Positions 1 to 12,429 of a stretch of 64,000 nt of DNA are shown here, in pieces (positions within the stretch are counted from its first letter, which is position 1; each line of letters begins with the position of its first letter). The notes beneath the pieces are model-generated. The model made no database searches. It worked only from the letters and a program-made list of their open reading frames with translations, and was not told where the DNA came from. The DNA is from Bradysia coprophila (lineage: Eukaryota > Arthropoda > Insecta > Diptera > Sciaridae). Location of the stretch: contig NC_050735.1 in assembly GCF_014529535.1 (NCBI RefSeq), forward strand, positions 2,790,001-2,854,000. Direction: 5' to 3'. The translations under genes and the position numbers were made by a program.

Positions 1-2832
1 TGACATGAGTAGTCACGAGCAGTATGATTATGCGTCGGACATGTAAGACGTTGGAATTTGCTATTTTATGGCACCACAACGCAGTGACTTTTTTTTTCAT
101 GTAAACGCAACTAGTATTTTTAGCACGATGCTTAAGCTGAGCTCACTGGTCGGTGAAAAAAGTCTGCAAAACGTTCAAATGCAAAATTTTGACAGAAAAT
201 ATATGAGACAAATGTCACATTTTTTTCATGCGTAATGTAAAGTTTACATTGTAAACCTGATGTAACCTCGGACTTTTCATATTTTTTCACGACATGTGTA
301 CTTTCCTTTAAGATGAGTACACAGTTCGTGAAAAATGGTTAAAAATTTTTGATATAGAACATATGAGCGGTATGTCAAATATTTTTCATCATCTACATCA
401 ACTACATCAATTTTTGGCCAAAAAAAAAAACTCCTAGCAATAGCGCAGCCAGTTAAAAAATGACCTAAAAAAAAACAAATAATGTTAACGCCCTTTTTGG
501 GCATTTACGAATTAATATCAAAATTTTGCATGCATTACGCTAGCTCAAATCATCGTGCTTTCGAAATGGTTCAAATTTTCGCAATATCACTCTTAAGGAT
601 AAACTTTCGTAAAAATGGTACAGAAGGTTAATACGGTACTTTGGATTATTATATATATCTCAATGGAGACGTGGAGTTTTTCGTTTAAATCTCTAGTATC
701 TAGTAAATCTTTGTAAACATTTCATTGATGTAACGTTTCGAATGTAAATACAAAAAAACAGCAGTCATAACAAATTTTATTTTGGATCAACTTACGTCTA
801 TTATTTCCAAACAATTACATTGAGATGAAAACGTTTTTATTGTCAACCGGGAGGAGTCCAGTTCACATTGCTGAGAATTCGGTTCTGTTACTTCTACGAG
901 ATAATATAATTGACTAATTGAACGTAATCGACCGTCAAATTCAATTTCGAATGAAGTCCCCAGTTAATCGTCTTATTTTGTGAAAACAAAAGAGAAATAA
1001 CCGCGAAAAGGCATGATCTCGCTCAAGTTCAAAAACATTAAAAACCGATGACATCAAATTAAGTGCGAAAGACGAACAATAAAACTTTTAGACAAAGAAA
1101 ATAAATAATCGAGGATTCGTCCGGGTCACATCCCGTTGAATTGAGTATCAAAAACAAGTGATACTTTCAGCACAACGATTATATAGTATTGAATAAATAA
1201 ACAAATTGATAAAGGAGTTAATATTTCAACAAGTGGTGGATTAGTCGTTGTTTGAATGATAAATGCACAAAAGAAAGATGAGCTCATGATAATAGGCACT
1301 GGTAATAGGGAATCATATCCACAAAGGATGTTTGTTTGTTTCACTTTTCAGTGTGTTGTGCATCAGAAAGTCTTTATTGATCCATTTTAGACGTTTCACA
1401 GAAGGTAATCTAACACAACTGTATATCTATCGAGTCTGATACATCCTTTTGGCCGAATCATCAATGTATGGATGCAAAATCTTTTACTTCATTTCATTGG
1501 TTCCAGCATACATTTCGTTGTCAATAACATATGATGTGACGAAGTCGTTGCATTTTTTTACATTTCCTTCCTTTAGCTCGTGTGTTGTTCACGTGAATGC
1601 TGAATCCAATGAAAAGTATACAGCTTTCATTTTCTGAAAATAAACAATTCAAACTTTTTCATAAAACGAATTGCTTCCTGCAAAGGACTGCATTTTATCC
1701 GAAATATTCATTTTCATAATTATCATAGTTATTTCTATGGCAACTTTCTACGAGAGCTTATGGACAAATTTTAATGTATTTCGGTTCCTCGACGTCATTG
1801 GAAAGAGACTGGTTTATTTCAATAACATTTTCTTGGAAAACTCTGCAGTTACGACGGTAAACTTGGAAACTTGTTCGTTCAAAAAAGATAGGAATTTCTA
1901 ACAAAAGCGAACCGACAACCGCAATTTCGCTCGAGTTGGAATTGCCTTTCTCCGACGTTTTTCATATGTACGTACATGGTGTGATTAACCGTTTCTATCC
2001 ACGAAACGAAAACATCAATTCGCCACACCATTAAACAAATTGATCTTTCAGTAGGCAGTGCGGGATGGATAAGCGAACTATACGAGTTATGTCATAGCAC
2101 TGCAAGATGAGCCTCCTCGACGTAATAGTCAAAAACAAGTGCTATGTGCTATGGTTATGCGGGTAAATAATTGAATGATGCGGATGAGTCAGTGAATTGG
2201 GATTTGCGGGAGGTAGATTTTGAGTGAGAATGGGTAACGGGAGAGAGTCGTTAACAAAACTCAATCGTCTCATGGTCTAGTGATAGGAGGAAATAAGGTT
2301 GATCACACCGCAAACATGAAAAATCATTGTTCACAACGCAGCCGAGAAGTTTCCAACTTTTTTCCTCTCGGTGAACAAATAACTATTGCTTTTCAATACG
2401 CCAATCGCTTTATAGAGACATAGGAAATGGATCTAATATAACTGCAGAGGGAGGGTGTAACCAATTTTAAATATCTTAACATGTCAACGTTAGGTTCAAT
2501 CTGATGTTAACTTGTTTGGTGACTTTCTGTTGAACCAATAAGTTCGACGGAAAGGTAACACGGTTGGCTTCAAATCATTCTACACATGATCTACTCCCTC
2601 CGTTTTTGTAGGACGATTGTGTTGATTTCGCATTATGCATCACCACTCTAAAAGACTAGGTTTACTGTTGGAAATTTCACAATCCACGAATTACCGGAAC
2701 TCTTTTTCCTGGAGATTCGTTTCCTTTGTAACTACCGCCATAGCACTTCTTCTATCATCAACACCTCTATTTGAGGCGTCAAAAAGCCTTCAACTTTTTA
2801 AACAAGTATGTGTGTCCACTTATGACTTATAA
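1..2832. other. Intergenic, no gene recognised
   Basis: This AT-rich stretch has only short open frames without family resemblance or convincing splice partners. I see no RNA gene, long repeat or clear promoter in it. It ends at the target duplication of the MITE that starts at 2840. Confidence 0.6.
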
Positions 2833-2839
2833 CCAATAT

Positions 2840-3035
2840 CACGACAGAGTAACCAGGCAGTAGCGCTGATTTGACTAGGGACCTGAATAATCTAGTAGCC
2901 CTATATTTTTTGCGAACAAAATTTTTCGATTTATGTCAGTGTTCATTTGAGTTCATTTTCATCCAGTGTATTAGGTCCCTTATTTGACGTTTCTAAAATG
3001 AACCGCTCCTGCCTGGTTTATTTTACTCTGCCGTG
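2840..3035. mobile_element. MITE with 7-bp target duplication, copy 1
   Basis: The 196-bp element has terminal inverted repeats starting CACGACAGAGTAA and ending in TTTACTCTGCCGTG. It is flanked by the direct repeat CCAATAT at 2833-2839 and 3036-3042. It has no coding capacity. A second copy, closely similar along its length, lies at 42123-42324, and a 34-bp end-to-end copy lies at 13544-13577. The ends and duplications are visible directly; that an unknown DNA transposase mobilised it is inference. Confidence 0.85.
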
Positions 3036-3042
3036 CCAATAT

Positions 3043-4670
3043 TGATAACTGATAACATCAGCCTCCAAATATTTGCTATGCTATGAGCACTGCTAATGCT
3101 TTTTCTCTCTGACATTTGTCAATGTATCCAATTTCAGCGTGGAAAAGAAATGTATCTTTGGCACTGCATCTCAACGGAATTGTCTTCTTTAAATATCGCT
3201 TCAAGCAAATTTAATTCCGAGAATCGGGAGCAGAGACTCTGTTCATAAATGTATGGCAAGCAAAATTTGTAATTAGTCATTCCCTTGTCTTATTATTTAT
3301 TACAGAACTTTGTGTCCCCCTCGGTGTGCGGAAGAAGATTCCAAACGGAAACTTTAGAAGAATAGTGTTTCTTTGCAAAATGCAAATTGTTTTCCATTGA
3401 GTGATTTTTGGACGATTCTTCGAAAACACATAAAGGGATTGGTGGGTCGACAATATTGCAGAATTAATTTCCATAAATAAAATTAATTGAAAACCGATCA
3501 TAAATAGATCCAACCAATGTAATAACTTGGGATATGTACCTCAAATATCATATACACAACATAGTATACCGAACGTTCAACAAACAATTTACGTTGTAGT
3601 GCATTGCAAATATATGTAAATGAAAGAGTGTATCAGAGATAACAAGTCCCAACAACGCATAATATAGCTAATATTCCTGAACGGAGTCTTGCGCATTTAC
3701 ACAACCTGTTGATTTTCAATTTTCCATAAAAATAAATGCTGTTGAACGATACGGGTTTAGTATCACATAACAAACCCTTAGCGTAGTTTATCTCCGGGAA
3801 AAAATGTACTTGAAGTCAAGTTTTTAAACAGAGAAGTCCGTTATCCAAGCCATCGAGTGGTACCATTCCGACGAACCGTTATTGCAAATATTTTCGTTTA
3901 TTGGATACGGGACTTACGCGAGTGCTAACAATAAATAAAAATATGAAATCATGGATTACAGTTTTTGTTTTCAAATTAATTATTTTGGGCAGTGGAATTC
4001 GTGGCAGTTTATCAGGTTAAAAATAAATATTTTGTCTCTGGAAGTTAAATGTAATAAATCTTAACGGTATACAGACTTGATAAAATACGTAATGCATGGC
4101 ACAATTTGTCATAAATTGTTTCAATTTTTCGGAATAAAAAAAAATTATTAAAGGCCTAATGGCAGTGCCGTGTTAAATGTACCAGAATGTGTCACCCCAA
4201 ATACAAAAAAATATCTGAGATTTTCTAAAAAAATTCTATACAACTTTTTTTTTACAAATTTTAGAATTCAAAAAAACTTTTAGAAATTAGGAAATTTGTA
4301 GAGAAATTTAAAATAAATTTTTAATTCGTACTCTCATTTTCAAAAATAAACTTTGTAGAAATAATAGAAATTCATACAAGTATTCCTTGGAAACTTTAAA
4401 AAATTCGAAAAATTCTAGAAATTTTCAAAAATGTCTAAACTAATCGCTTAAGTCCTGTTATCCACTTACAAAAGAACTGATATAGGTTTAGGCGACGCTT
4501 ACAGATTCGACACGCAAAAAGATATGGCAACTGATGAGGAAAGTACGCGAAAGTTTTATCAAAAGAAATTTACCCGAAAGCTTTTAGGAAGACAATTCTA
4601 AAAAAAAAATTGCGTCACAAGTGAAAGATGTTGTGGAAGGAAAATTTTTAAAATTTTGATAGTTATTTAC
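3043..4670. other. Intergenic, low-complexity AT-rich
   Basis: No gene is recognised. Positions 4190-4440 are a degenerate run of A/T-rich words such as AGAAATT and TTTAGAA. Short frames here lack codon character or splice context. Confidence 0.5.
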
Positions 4671-4776
4671 GTATCTGTTGTGGACGGTATATTTTAGGCA
4701 ATTTCGCGAGTTGTAGCCCGAACGAAGTGAGGGCGACAAGCGAAAGTGCCTAAAATAAACCGTCCACAACAGATGC
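4671..4776. repeat. Hairpin element, copy 1
   Basis: The outer arms (4671-4700 and 4747-4776) pair GTATCTGTTGTGGACGG with its near complement. Inside, a second stem TTGTAGCCC / GGGCGACAA closes on the loop GAACGAAGTGA. A related hairpin with the same loop sits at 5436-5546 and a truncated relative at 10544-10615. It is non-coding and probably a fold-back MITE. Confidence 0.75.
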
Positions 4777-4847
4777 GTATACAACTTTTCATGCCGAGGG
4801 CGAAAATTCGAAAAATTGCCCTCATTTTCGGCCCCGAAGCATGAAAT

Positions 4848-5304
4848 AGTTATTTTTTTGATACCAACATCGAAAGTTGATACTTTCGCCCTCGAAATCC
4901 GGGGCGAAAGTAAAAAAATGCAAGTTATGTGTTTGAGCGGGGAGAAAGAAAGAATACATAAAGCGAAAGTCAATATACATAATGCGAAAGTCGACTACAT
5001 AATGTAATAGTCGACTCTTGTCAATAAGTGTACTGCGATCAAAATTGAAATAAAGCGTGCGCCAGTGCTCTTATTGAAATTAACATACGAAGTTGATAAT
5101 TTTTGTTGTTAATGATTTGTTAGTTATTTGTTAATTTTTGTGTGTGTTATTGTTGTGATGGCTAAATAATTAAATTTTTCATATACCAGGGGGCTGCCGC
5201 CCCCTGAACCCCCGCATTTTCTGGCTAAATGCCTTCATATTTCAACATTTTGTTCTGCTGTTTGCGATACGTATCAACTTTCGATGTTGGTATCAAAAAA
5301 AATA
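4848..5304. repeat. Inverted-repeat element
   Basis: Arms of about 36 bp at 4850-4886 and 5268-5304 pair TTTTTTGATACCAACATCG with its complement. The interior is AT-rich with a short G+C-rich patch near 5188-5215 (GGGGGCTGCCGCCCCCTGAA). No protein is recognised. Confidence 0.6.
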
Positions 5305-5317
5305 GTATGAACGACTC

Positions 5318-5416
5318 GGGGCAAAAGTAAAAAAATTCAACCTGTGCGATTGAGGCCCTTGCCTTCGGCGCGGGTATCAACTCTCGCACACGGTTGAATT
5401 TTTTTACTTTCGCCCC
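5318..5416. repeat. Hairpin element with CCTTCGG loop
   Basis: Arms of about 32 bp (5318-5349 and 5384-5416) pair GGGGCAAAAGTAAAAAAATT with its complement. The loop region holds GCCTTCGGC. It lies between two other inverted repeats, so 4.6-5.6 kb is a cluster of fold-back units. Confidence 0.75.
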
Positions 5417-5435
5417 TTGTCATTCAATAGTCATT

Positions 5436-5546
5436 TGTGTACCTGTTTTGGACGATTGATTTAAGGCAATTTCGCGGATTGTAGGCCGAACGAAGTGAGG
5501 TCTACAAGCGAAAGTGCCTTAAATCAACCGTCCCAAACAGGTGCAC
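5436..5546. repeat. Hairpin element, copy 2
   Basis: Arms at 5436-5468 and 5515-5546 pair GTGTACCTGTTTTGGACG with its complement. The inner stem closes on CGAACGAAGTGAGG. Architecture and loop match the hairpin at 4671-4776, while the arms have diverged. Confidence 0.75.
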
Positions 5547-5559
5547 ATGTGAGTTTTCA

Positions 5560-6526
5560 TGCAGAGGGCCGGAAACCCGAGAAAATTCGAAAAATTGCCC
5601 TCATTTTCGGCCCCAAAGCATGAAATGTACTATTGCTTTAAAGAATGGAATTCAAACGGAAGAAAACCGAATCATCTACCACTTTTTGACGCAATTTTTT
5701 TTTTGTTCTTCAGTCCTGCGGATTTTTTTTTTTCAAATTTTTTAGTGTGAACGGACTTGCGTCACGGCCCTTCACTAACGTAGCGCCATGATTTAGTAGA
5801 ATTTCTACATTTTCTAAAAATAATCTGTGAAACAGATCCTCAAAAATACACAGTTTTAGTACTGAAAAATAGGCTCTGCTTAGCTCATTCGCTAAAGCTT
5901 CAAGTAAGCTAACACAAAGTGTCAGATTTGTTACCAAAAACGGAAATTGATTATTTGATATGAACATATTCGTAAATTTTAACATTTTTTAAGTAAAAAG
6001 TCGTAAAAAGATTTCGGTGTGAGTTGAGAATGGAAGAACTCATTTTCTGAAGTGCTGTTCTTTTTGATTTTTTCTTAAACAATTAGTCAGGAAACAGACA
6101 ATATTTTTATAATTTAATTACATTCTTTTAACAAAATAACAAAAAGTGCTTACAGATTTTTTTTTACGATTACAGTCGAAGAAATATAAGAAATCGTGAA
6201 TTCTATTTGCCCTTATTTTGATGATTACCATTACCCTTTTTGCCATTTTTGTTTTGTCTTTCCCGAATCGCTATAGTAACGCCTAATTTTAGTTTTAATT
6301 TTAACTATGCCAAGTATCGTGTCTTTTTGCTAATTATCTTCCTGTATTGTCGTTAATGTGTTGTCACCCATAACAAATGTAAATATTGTTATCTTAAGCT
6401 TAATCGTAAGGACATTTGTATAAGGATTCATTTCCTTCTTGTTCCTTGATTAATAAAAATGAATTGAATTGAATTGAAAACTGGCAATCCACGCCATTAC
6501 TCGTATAAATTTATACGTCAGAGAGA
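5560..6526. other. Intergenic, no gene recognised
   Basis: This is an AT-rich stretch with poly-T and poly-A runs. Around 6445-6478 it contains AAATGAATTGAATTGAATTG, a short tandem repeat. No coding or RNA gene is supported. Confidence 0.5.
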
Positions 6527-6883
6527 GCTTTTCTCTCCTTTGTTATGATCTGTCAGTTTTTTTTATTTTGCGATTTAGTATGAAAATGAAAACTAAAATT
6601 GAGATATCTTTGCTGTTTTAAGTGGTTTTTCATATTTTTTTGGTCCAAAATGTTTTAAAATGTGTTTGGAATCGATTGGCATTAACAGATTGTGTGAAAA
6701 TATTTTTTCTATTTTATTATTTTGTTAATGCCAATCGATTCCAAACACATTTTAAAACATTTTGGTCCAAAAAAATATGAAAAACCACTTAAAACAGCAA
6801 AGATATCTCAATTTTAGTTTTCATTTCCATACTAAATCGCAAAAGAAAAAACTGACAGATCATAACAAAAGAGAAAAAAGCCA
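6527..6883. repeat. Long near-perfect inverted repeat
   Basis: Two arms of about 161 bp (6527-6687 and 6723-6883) are reverse complements with only a few mismatches, around a 35-bp AT-rich spacer. The arms hold no coding sequence. A transcript would fold into a long hairpin, a typical substrate for Dicer in insects. It may simply be a young fold-back MITE. Confidence 0.85.
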
Positions 6884-6897
6884 AGGTAAAAATACAT

Positions 6898-7150
6898 ACT
6901 GAAGGTAACGCAAATCCTCAGGGAATAGCAAGAAATACGGACCCCAAGTTCCGGGTGAATATAAGATTTGTTTTGTGACATCCGTGACGTTGGGCGTGAT
7001 AATGTTGGTGGAAGTGTGTTGTTTAGTATTGAGGTTTGGCATGTGCTGCAACCTAACAAAGTGAATTTAACTTGTGTCCAACATTATAAAAACTATATTC
7101 ACCCAAAAGTAGGGGTCCGTGTGTTCTTGCAGATTTGCGTTAACTTCAGT
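6898..7150. repeat. Inverted-repeat element
   Basis: Arms of about 57-66 bp (6898-6963 and 7094-7150) are imperfect reverse complements, including ACTGAAGGTAACGCAAAT and its partner ATTTGCGTTAACTTCAGT. The interior is 130 bp. It directly abuts the long inverted repeat at 6527-6883. Confidence 0.7.
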
Positions 7151-7210
7151 GTTTATATACGAGTAATGACGTGGATTGAAAAAATATATCTCTGTTTCCT
7201 GACTAATTAT

Positions 7211-7418
7211 TTTTATCTGTCTAGAACGATAATCTCGAGCTTATCCCTCTAGGGAGTTTTTGTTTATCTCGATATATCTGTTCTCGACAGATAAAATATG
7301 ATATGCACCTATTGCCAGACTGTTATTTTGACGTGTAGGCATTATGGCCCACGCTTTCGGCTAGGGCAATAATGTCCTACACGTCAAAATATCAATCTTG
7401 GCAACAGGTGCATAATAT
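7211..7418. repeat. Two-hairpin repeat unit, copy 1
   Basis: The 208-bp unit is repeated almost identically at 43232-43439. It contains a first hairpin (7212-7293, arms TTTATCTGTC...GACAGATAAA, loop CCTCTAGGG) and a second (7297-7414, arms GCACCTATTGCCAGA and complement) whose loop reads GCTTTCGGCTAGG. It is non-coding. Confidence 0.8.
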
Positions 7419-7453
7419 AATATATATTTGTCATATTTATTTATGTAACAATT

Positions 7454-7559
7454 ATCGTATGGAATGGAGGTATATTATCGCACTAAATGTCAGATTGCCA
7501 ATCCGAGGCGAAGCCAAGGTTGGCAAGACATCGTGTGCGATAATATACCATCATACGAT
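7454..7559. repeat. Hairpin element with GAGGCGAAGC loop
   Basis: The arms ATCGTATGG...GGTATATTATCGCAC and GTGCGATAATATACC...CATACGAT form an interrupted stem. An inner stem TTGCCAA / TTGGCAA closes on CCGAGGCGAAGCCAAGG. A smaller palindrome, AGTGCGATAAAA / TTTATCGCACT, follows at about 7659-7695. Confidence 0.75.
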
Positions 7560-7699
7560 TCGTGTTGCATACAACGTTTTATGCAATCAAGAAAATCGAA
7601 TAAATACCGAAGATAATCTTAGTGTGACTTCAGTAACACGTGGCTTTTATCGAACTAGTGCGATAAAACCCCTTCCAAATCCTTTATCGCACTAATACG

Positions 7700-10600
7700 T
7701 TCATATGACATTACACAGGCAGGCGGCGTAAGTTGCAAATATCATCACTGAATTGCATAAAATTATTTTTTTGTTTACATGTAAAGTATGGTCTATGTAG
7801 ATGGTAACAAGTGATAGACGCAGCCTCCAAATGTTGAAACTACTCAGCAATGTTCACCCACTTCGGACGAATTCAGAGCTACAGATCTGCCTGAAAAACA
7901 GATTTTGATGACTTGAAGTAAATACTTTGGCTTGTCTTTCATTTTGTTATATTTCTTAATTGGATAACTTGAAACTATAAGTTCGATTAACAATAACTTG
8001 TCAAAATTTCTGTTTCCCATTAGGCTAGCGCATTCTTGAGCAAACCAACAAATAATTCCATTCTGATCCACAATTATGCTGCGTTTTGCATATATTGTTT
8101 AGCCTGTGGTGAATATGAATATGTGATTACAATAGAAAACGAATCATACATTCTCGAGCACATTTGAATGGTTCTTGGAGCTAAGGAGCTATGGTTTTAA
8201 AATTCTGATGAACTTTAAGCTTCATTCCCAATGAAATGTACACATAAAATGGAATCATGTTGAAAAAACCATGCTCATTTCTCTGCACTGTAAATTGAAT
8301 CATTTAGTTGAAAAAAATCATTGCTCCGTAATTGAAACGCAAAATTCCTCGAAAATGTATCGTTTATTGTTCATTAAACCGGTAGCCTTCTCATATTCGG
8401 TGTAATTTTCATCCATTTTGTTTGGAAACTTTTTGAAATCGAGTTCCTTTTTTCCAACAAATTTTGCACCAATTTGTTTTACATGATCCATGATTGGATG
8501 CGCTTCATAACATAAAAGAGTAGGTACCGTTTTGATGGTAAAACAAATGCATTTTTCGATGCAAGCAAACATTATCGATTTAATGAGAAACAAAAGTTGA
8601 CATGCAGTTTCCAACATTAATTTACATGTAATGACCGTACATAATGTTCATGCATACGATTGTTCGTTACAAATTTAATTATCAAAGTTTGGTGCAAAAT
8701 ATTTGCATAATTGGCAAAAAACAAATTTAATTCATTTACCACGAAACACCAAAAACAAACTTGATGTACATTCGTCAATGCATAGTCCTTTTTTAATTCG
8801 GCTCATTATGAATATACTTTGACAATAACTCAATCATATCATATCCTTGCAGTATAATATTAAAATTTGACGATGATGTTTTGCATTCATCACACATTTA
8901 CGTTGTTAATATGCAAGTGAATATTGAACCACCCACAATCCTATTAAAATATTATACCCATGACTACAACAAAGTGCAAATTTTGGTGGATGTAATTTTC
9001 ATGAAATTTTGAAAACAATAAAATAGCCATCGTTATGCAATCCTATTAGTGGAAGAACCTTGATCAACAAAATATGATATGAACCAAAATCATTGCCAAT
9101 GTTATAACTTTGAGTCAGACTAAATTAGGATGACAGTGCGTGGGTTGCAGTAAGCTTTTCAGCTTTACTCGATTCTATTCCCACAATAGCAAACAAATGC
9201 GTTTTTCATGGATCATAGTCATTCTGCTTATTCGCACTCATTTAGATCATCTGATTTAATTATTGACTGTTGAAAGTTTCAATAAAACATATTCTCATAA
9301 GTTAAATTTCAACCAGGCGTGACCACACGTGCAGTAAATTTATGAATCCGGTGGAAATAACCAAATAATGAAGCCAACAATTTGACCCTGACCTTTCAGT
9401 TACGGTTTTTATCTCGTACAAGAGCTTTCATTGTACAATACCGGCAGAGTTTGTTAATTTGATTTGTTTATTAGTGTAGAAAATCGTTGGAACGAAGCTC
9501 ACTCAATGCAATAACTTTTAAATTGCAGTAAACTGATTGTAAGTTGAAAGTTTCACAGCGTGTTTTGATGGAAGGCAATTTGGTAATTTGCGTATTTTAT
9601 CGTGATAAAAATACGCGAACTTAGAAGGAACAATTCATTAACATTTTAACTATTTTCAAAAAATTGATGAGGAATTTAGGAATTTTGGATCATTTTGGCA
9701 GTTGGGCCTCTACAAAAAAGATCTATGGCTCAACTTCTGGCTATATCACGTTAGTTTTACTGACTATTATCTCGTAAAACTATAAATAATAAAATTCGCT
9801 CGAAAAAACGTTATTTGGGGAACTTTAGAGCTCGAAGATTTTCCAAAATTTGATGGGCTGAGATACATTGTGAAAAATCAATTCCATTTCTATCTGGGAC
9901 GGTGAGTATGGTCGAGTGAAGTGTCAATGGAAAGGGTTAGAAGTAAACTACAAAACTCTGGGTTAGAGCTTCCTGCTACTAACTTTCCCAACCGACCAGA
10001 GTCCTTCAAAAATTTCACTTGAGGTTTTTCACTTGTTGTGGCGGCTGGGTGGGTCGAACATCGGCGTTTGTTGGTCAATAATATTCAGCTCATTGACCTT
10101 CATAAACGTGCACAATTTGACATTATTTACATTTCGCATGTTGGAGTAATTGATAAAAAACGATTTTCGCGACCACTTTGGAGAAAATTTTTCGAAGGGC
10201 CATGACAGCCCAACAAAATTTTTTCGGGAAAAAAGTTGTTCCATGATATTATCGGAATTGAACGACGATTCATTTGAGCCATAGCTCGTTTGGATCGCCG
10301 TCGGCTTAAATCCCGATTCCATAAAAGTTGTTCGAAGTTTTGGCGAATTGACTCTTACAAAGTAAAATAGTATATTACGTCCTTGCTTGGAGTTTTTTTT
10401 TTTATTTTGCCGAGAGGAAGATTCATCGTGGCAAAACAACAATCTTCAAACAATTACGTAAAACGTAACACGGATGAAAAATTTAAGTTTTTATGTCTCG
10501 GAATTTTCCTCGTAATTGAGGCCCTCAGCATGGAAAGTTGTTTATTATGCATCTGTTGTGGACGGTAGATTTTGGGCAATTTCGCGAATTGTAGCCTGAA

Positions 10601-10740
10601 CAGCAGATACGTAAGTAACTACTTATCTCCTAATCTATGCCTTTCGATTGTATTTTTTCATTTTACAGTCGTTTTGAACTCATTGCAGTGCCGTTCTTCA
10701 TTTAGAAAATGGAGATTTGTAGTTAAAATAAAGGCCGATG
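7700..10740. other. Intergenic, no gene recognised
   Basis: Open frames at 8318-8617 (-) and 10029-10442 (-) match no family I know and have no start or splice support. A small palindrome with GCGTATTTTAT arms lies near 9588-9615. A truncated copy of the 4671 hairpin family lies at 10544-10615. Confidence 0.5.
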
Positions 10741-10953
10741 CTAATGGCACGCGCGTGCGAATAGTGTATAATAGACTATTCGCACGCGCGTGCGATTAGT
10801 GTATCATAGACTATTCGCACGCGCGTGCGATTAGTGTTTAATAGACTATTCGCACGCGCGTGCGATTAGTGTTTAATAGACTATTCGCACGCGCCCTAAT
10901 CTTTGGCTAGTCAGAAAGTATTAGAATTCTAGTTTATTTTGCATATACAATGT

Positions 10954-11213
10954 GTTGTAGCACAGCACTGCTACTAGCATGAACAGAGTTCATTGAACAC
11001 TCATTCTTCCAACGACAAAAAGCCTTCAAATTTTCAAAGATATCTATTGCTTGTGTTCAACGCACTCCAAGCTAAAGTGATCATAGTGGTCTGCTGCAGA
11101 AAGTACTCTATTTTACATGAAAATATTTATTCCGGTGTTTTTTAGTTGTGTGACGTATTGTGAAGTTTTAGTACCCTATTCAGGCTAGTAGCAGAGTTGT
11201 GGTTGTAGTCGCA
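10954..11213. repeat. Nested inverted-repeat element (GCACAGCACTGCTACTAGC ends)
   Basis: Its left end GCACAGCACTGCTACTAGC (about 10960) faces a partial complement GCTAGTAGCAGAGTTGTGG (about 11187). It lies inside the fold-back transposon. Related ends occur at 14974-15197 and, as a fragment, near 31556. Confidence 0.55.
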
Positions 11214-11889
11214 CGTTAAAACTTTTTTTTCGAATAATTGTCCCTATGATGCAGTCACAGATGGTGCAAAGTTCGGAGCAATTCTGAAGATGTAGTATTC
11301 AGTTATATTTGGCATTACCTGAGTAGGGGGAAACCTTACGTGGTTGTCCAGAGATGCGAAATCAACGAAAAAAATGGTTCCTTCTGTAATGTTTGTCATC
11401 GCTGTAACTTGAGTAAATCGATTCAGATTTTGATAAACTATTTTGCTCCCGTTTCGTAATCGTAAAATTAGAGCTATTATAGGGGACTGGTTTTTCGCAT
11501 ATAAATCTTCGGAGCTATGCAACCAATGGCATCGTTAGGCACAGCTGACGAAATCTATACCTCCCCTAACAGGGGAAAAAATTGTTAATATCGGATGATG
11601 GAATCGGAAGTTAGAGTTACTTTTTTTGCTTCTATCTTGTGTAAATTTCATCTGATTTTCGTGAATTTTTTTATTTTAGTTTAAAAGGTATGTATGACTG
11701 TAAAGCAAAGGTATTGTTTTTAGAGCACTAATAAAATTTCTGCCGCCATATTGGGTTTTAGTGTTGTTGCCCACTTCTTTGAGTCATTTTCAAGCGATTT
11801 TCATTAATTATTTAGAGATGCAGTTTTACAGTGTAATATTGTAATATGATTGAAGCTTTGACACTGATAGGTGTTTCATACGGGTCGAC

Positions 11890-12429
11890 GCAGCTTATGT
11901 TTTTGTAAAAGTAGTGACTAGGTGACTTTGTTTTCTTTTGTAGAAGGAATCAGTGGCTGTGTCTCGGTCATTTTGTAAAAGGAGTCACTAGATGACTTAG
12001 CTTTATTATGTAAAACGGATCAGTAATTGTGTCTCAGTCATATTGGGAAAGGAGTTACTTTTGACTTCGGTTTATTTTGTAAAGGGAATCACTAGGTGAC
12101 TTCGTTCTCTTTTGTAGGAGGAATCAGTGGCTGTGTCTCGGTCATTTTGTAAAAGGAGTCACTAGATGACTTCGTTTTATTTCGTAAAAGGGATCAGTAG
12201 TTGTGTCCTAGACATATTGTAAACGAAGTCACTGTTGACTTCGTTTCGTTTTGTAAAAGGAATCATTAGGTGACTTCATTGTTTTTTGTGGGGGAATCAT
12301 TAGTTGTAACTCGGTCATTTTGTAAAAGGAGTCACTAGATGACTTCGTTTTATTTTGTAGAAAGGATCAGTAGTTATACCTCTGTCATTTTGTAAAAAGA
12401 ATCACTCGTTGACTTCGTTTTGTTTTGTG
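11890..12429. repeat. Tandem satellite inside the fold-back element
   Basis: Repeating phrases GTCACTAGATGACTTCGTTT and TTTTGTAAAAGGAATCA recur about every 57 bp. They form a higher-order period near 172 bp, with AGGTGACTT at about 11921, 12093 and 12265. About three higher-order units are present. It has no coding potential. Confidence 0.7.

Noticed and set aside
7372-7695. 107-codon open frame on the plus strand
   Set aside because: It is composed almost entirely of hairpin repeat units, so the frame is incidental.
8318-8617. 99-codon open frame on the minus strand (contains HPIMDHVKQIGAKFVGKKEL)
   Set aside because: It has some protein-like composition, but I could not match it to a family or find adjoining exons. 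It may be a decayed gene.
10029-10442. 137-codon open frame on the minus strand
   Set aside because: It shows no family resemblance, no repeated hydrophobic or motif pattern, and no supporting splice sites, and it sits next to hairpin repeats. A chance frame is more likely.
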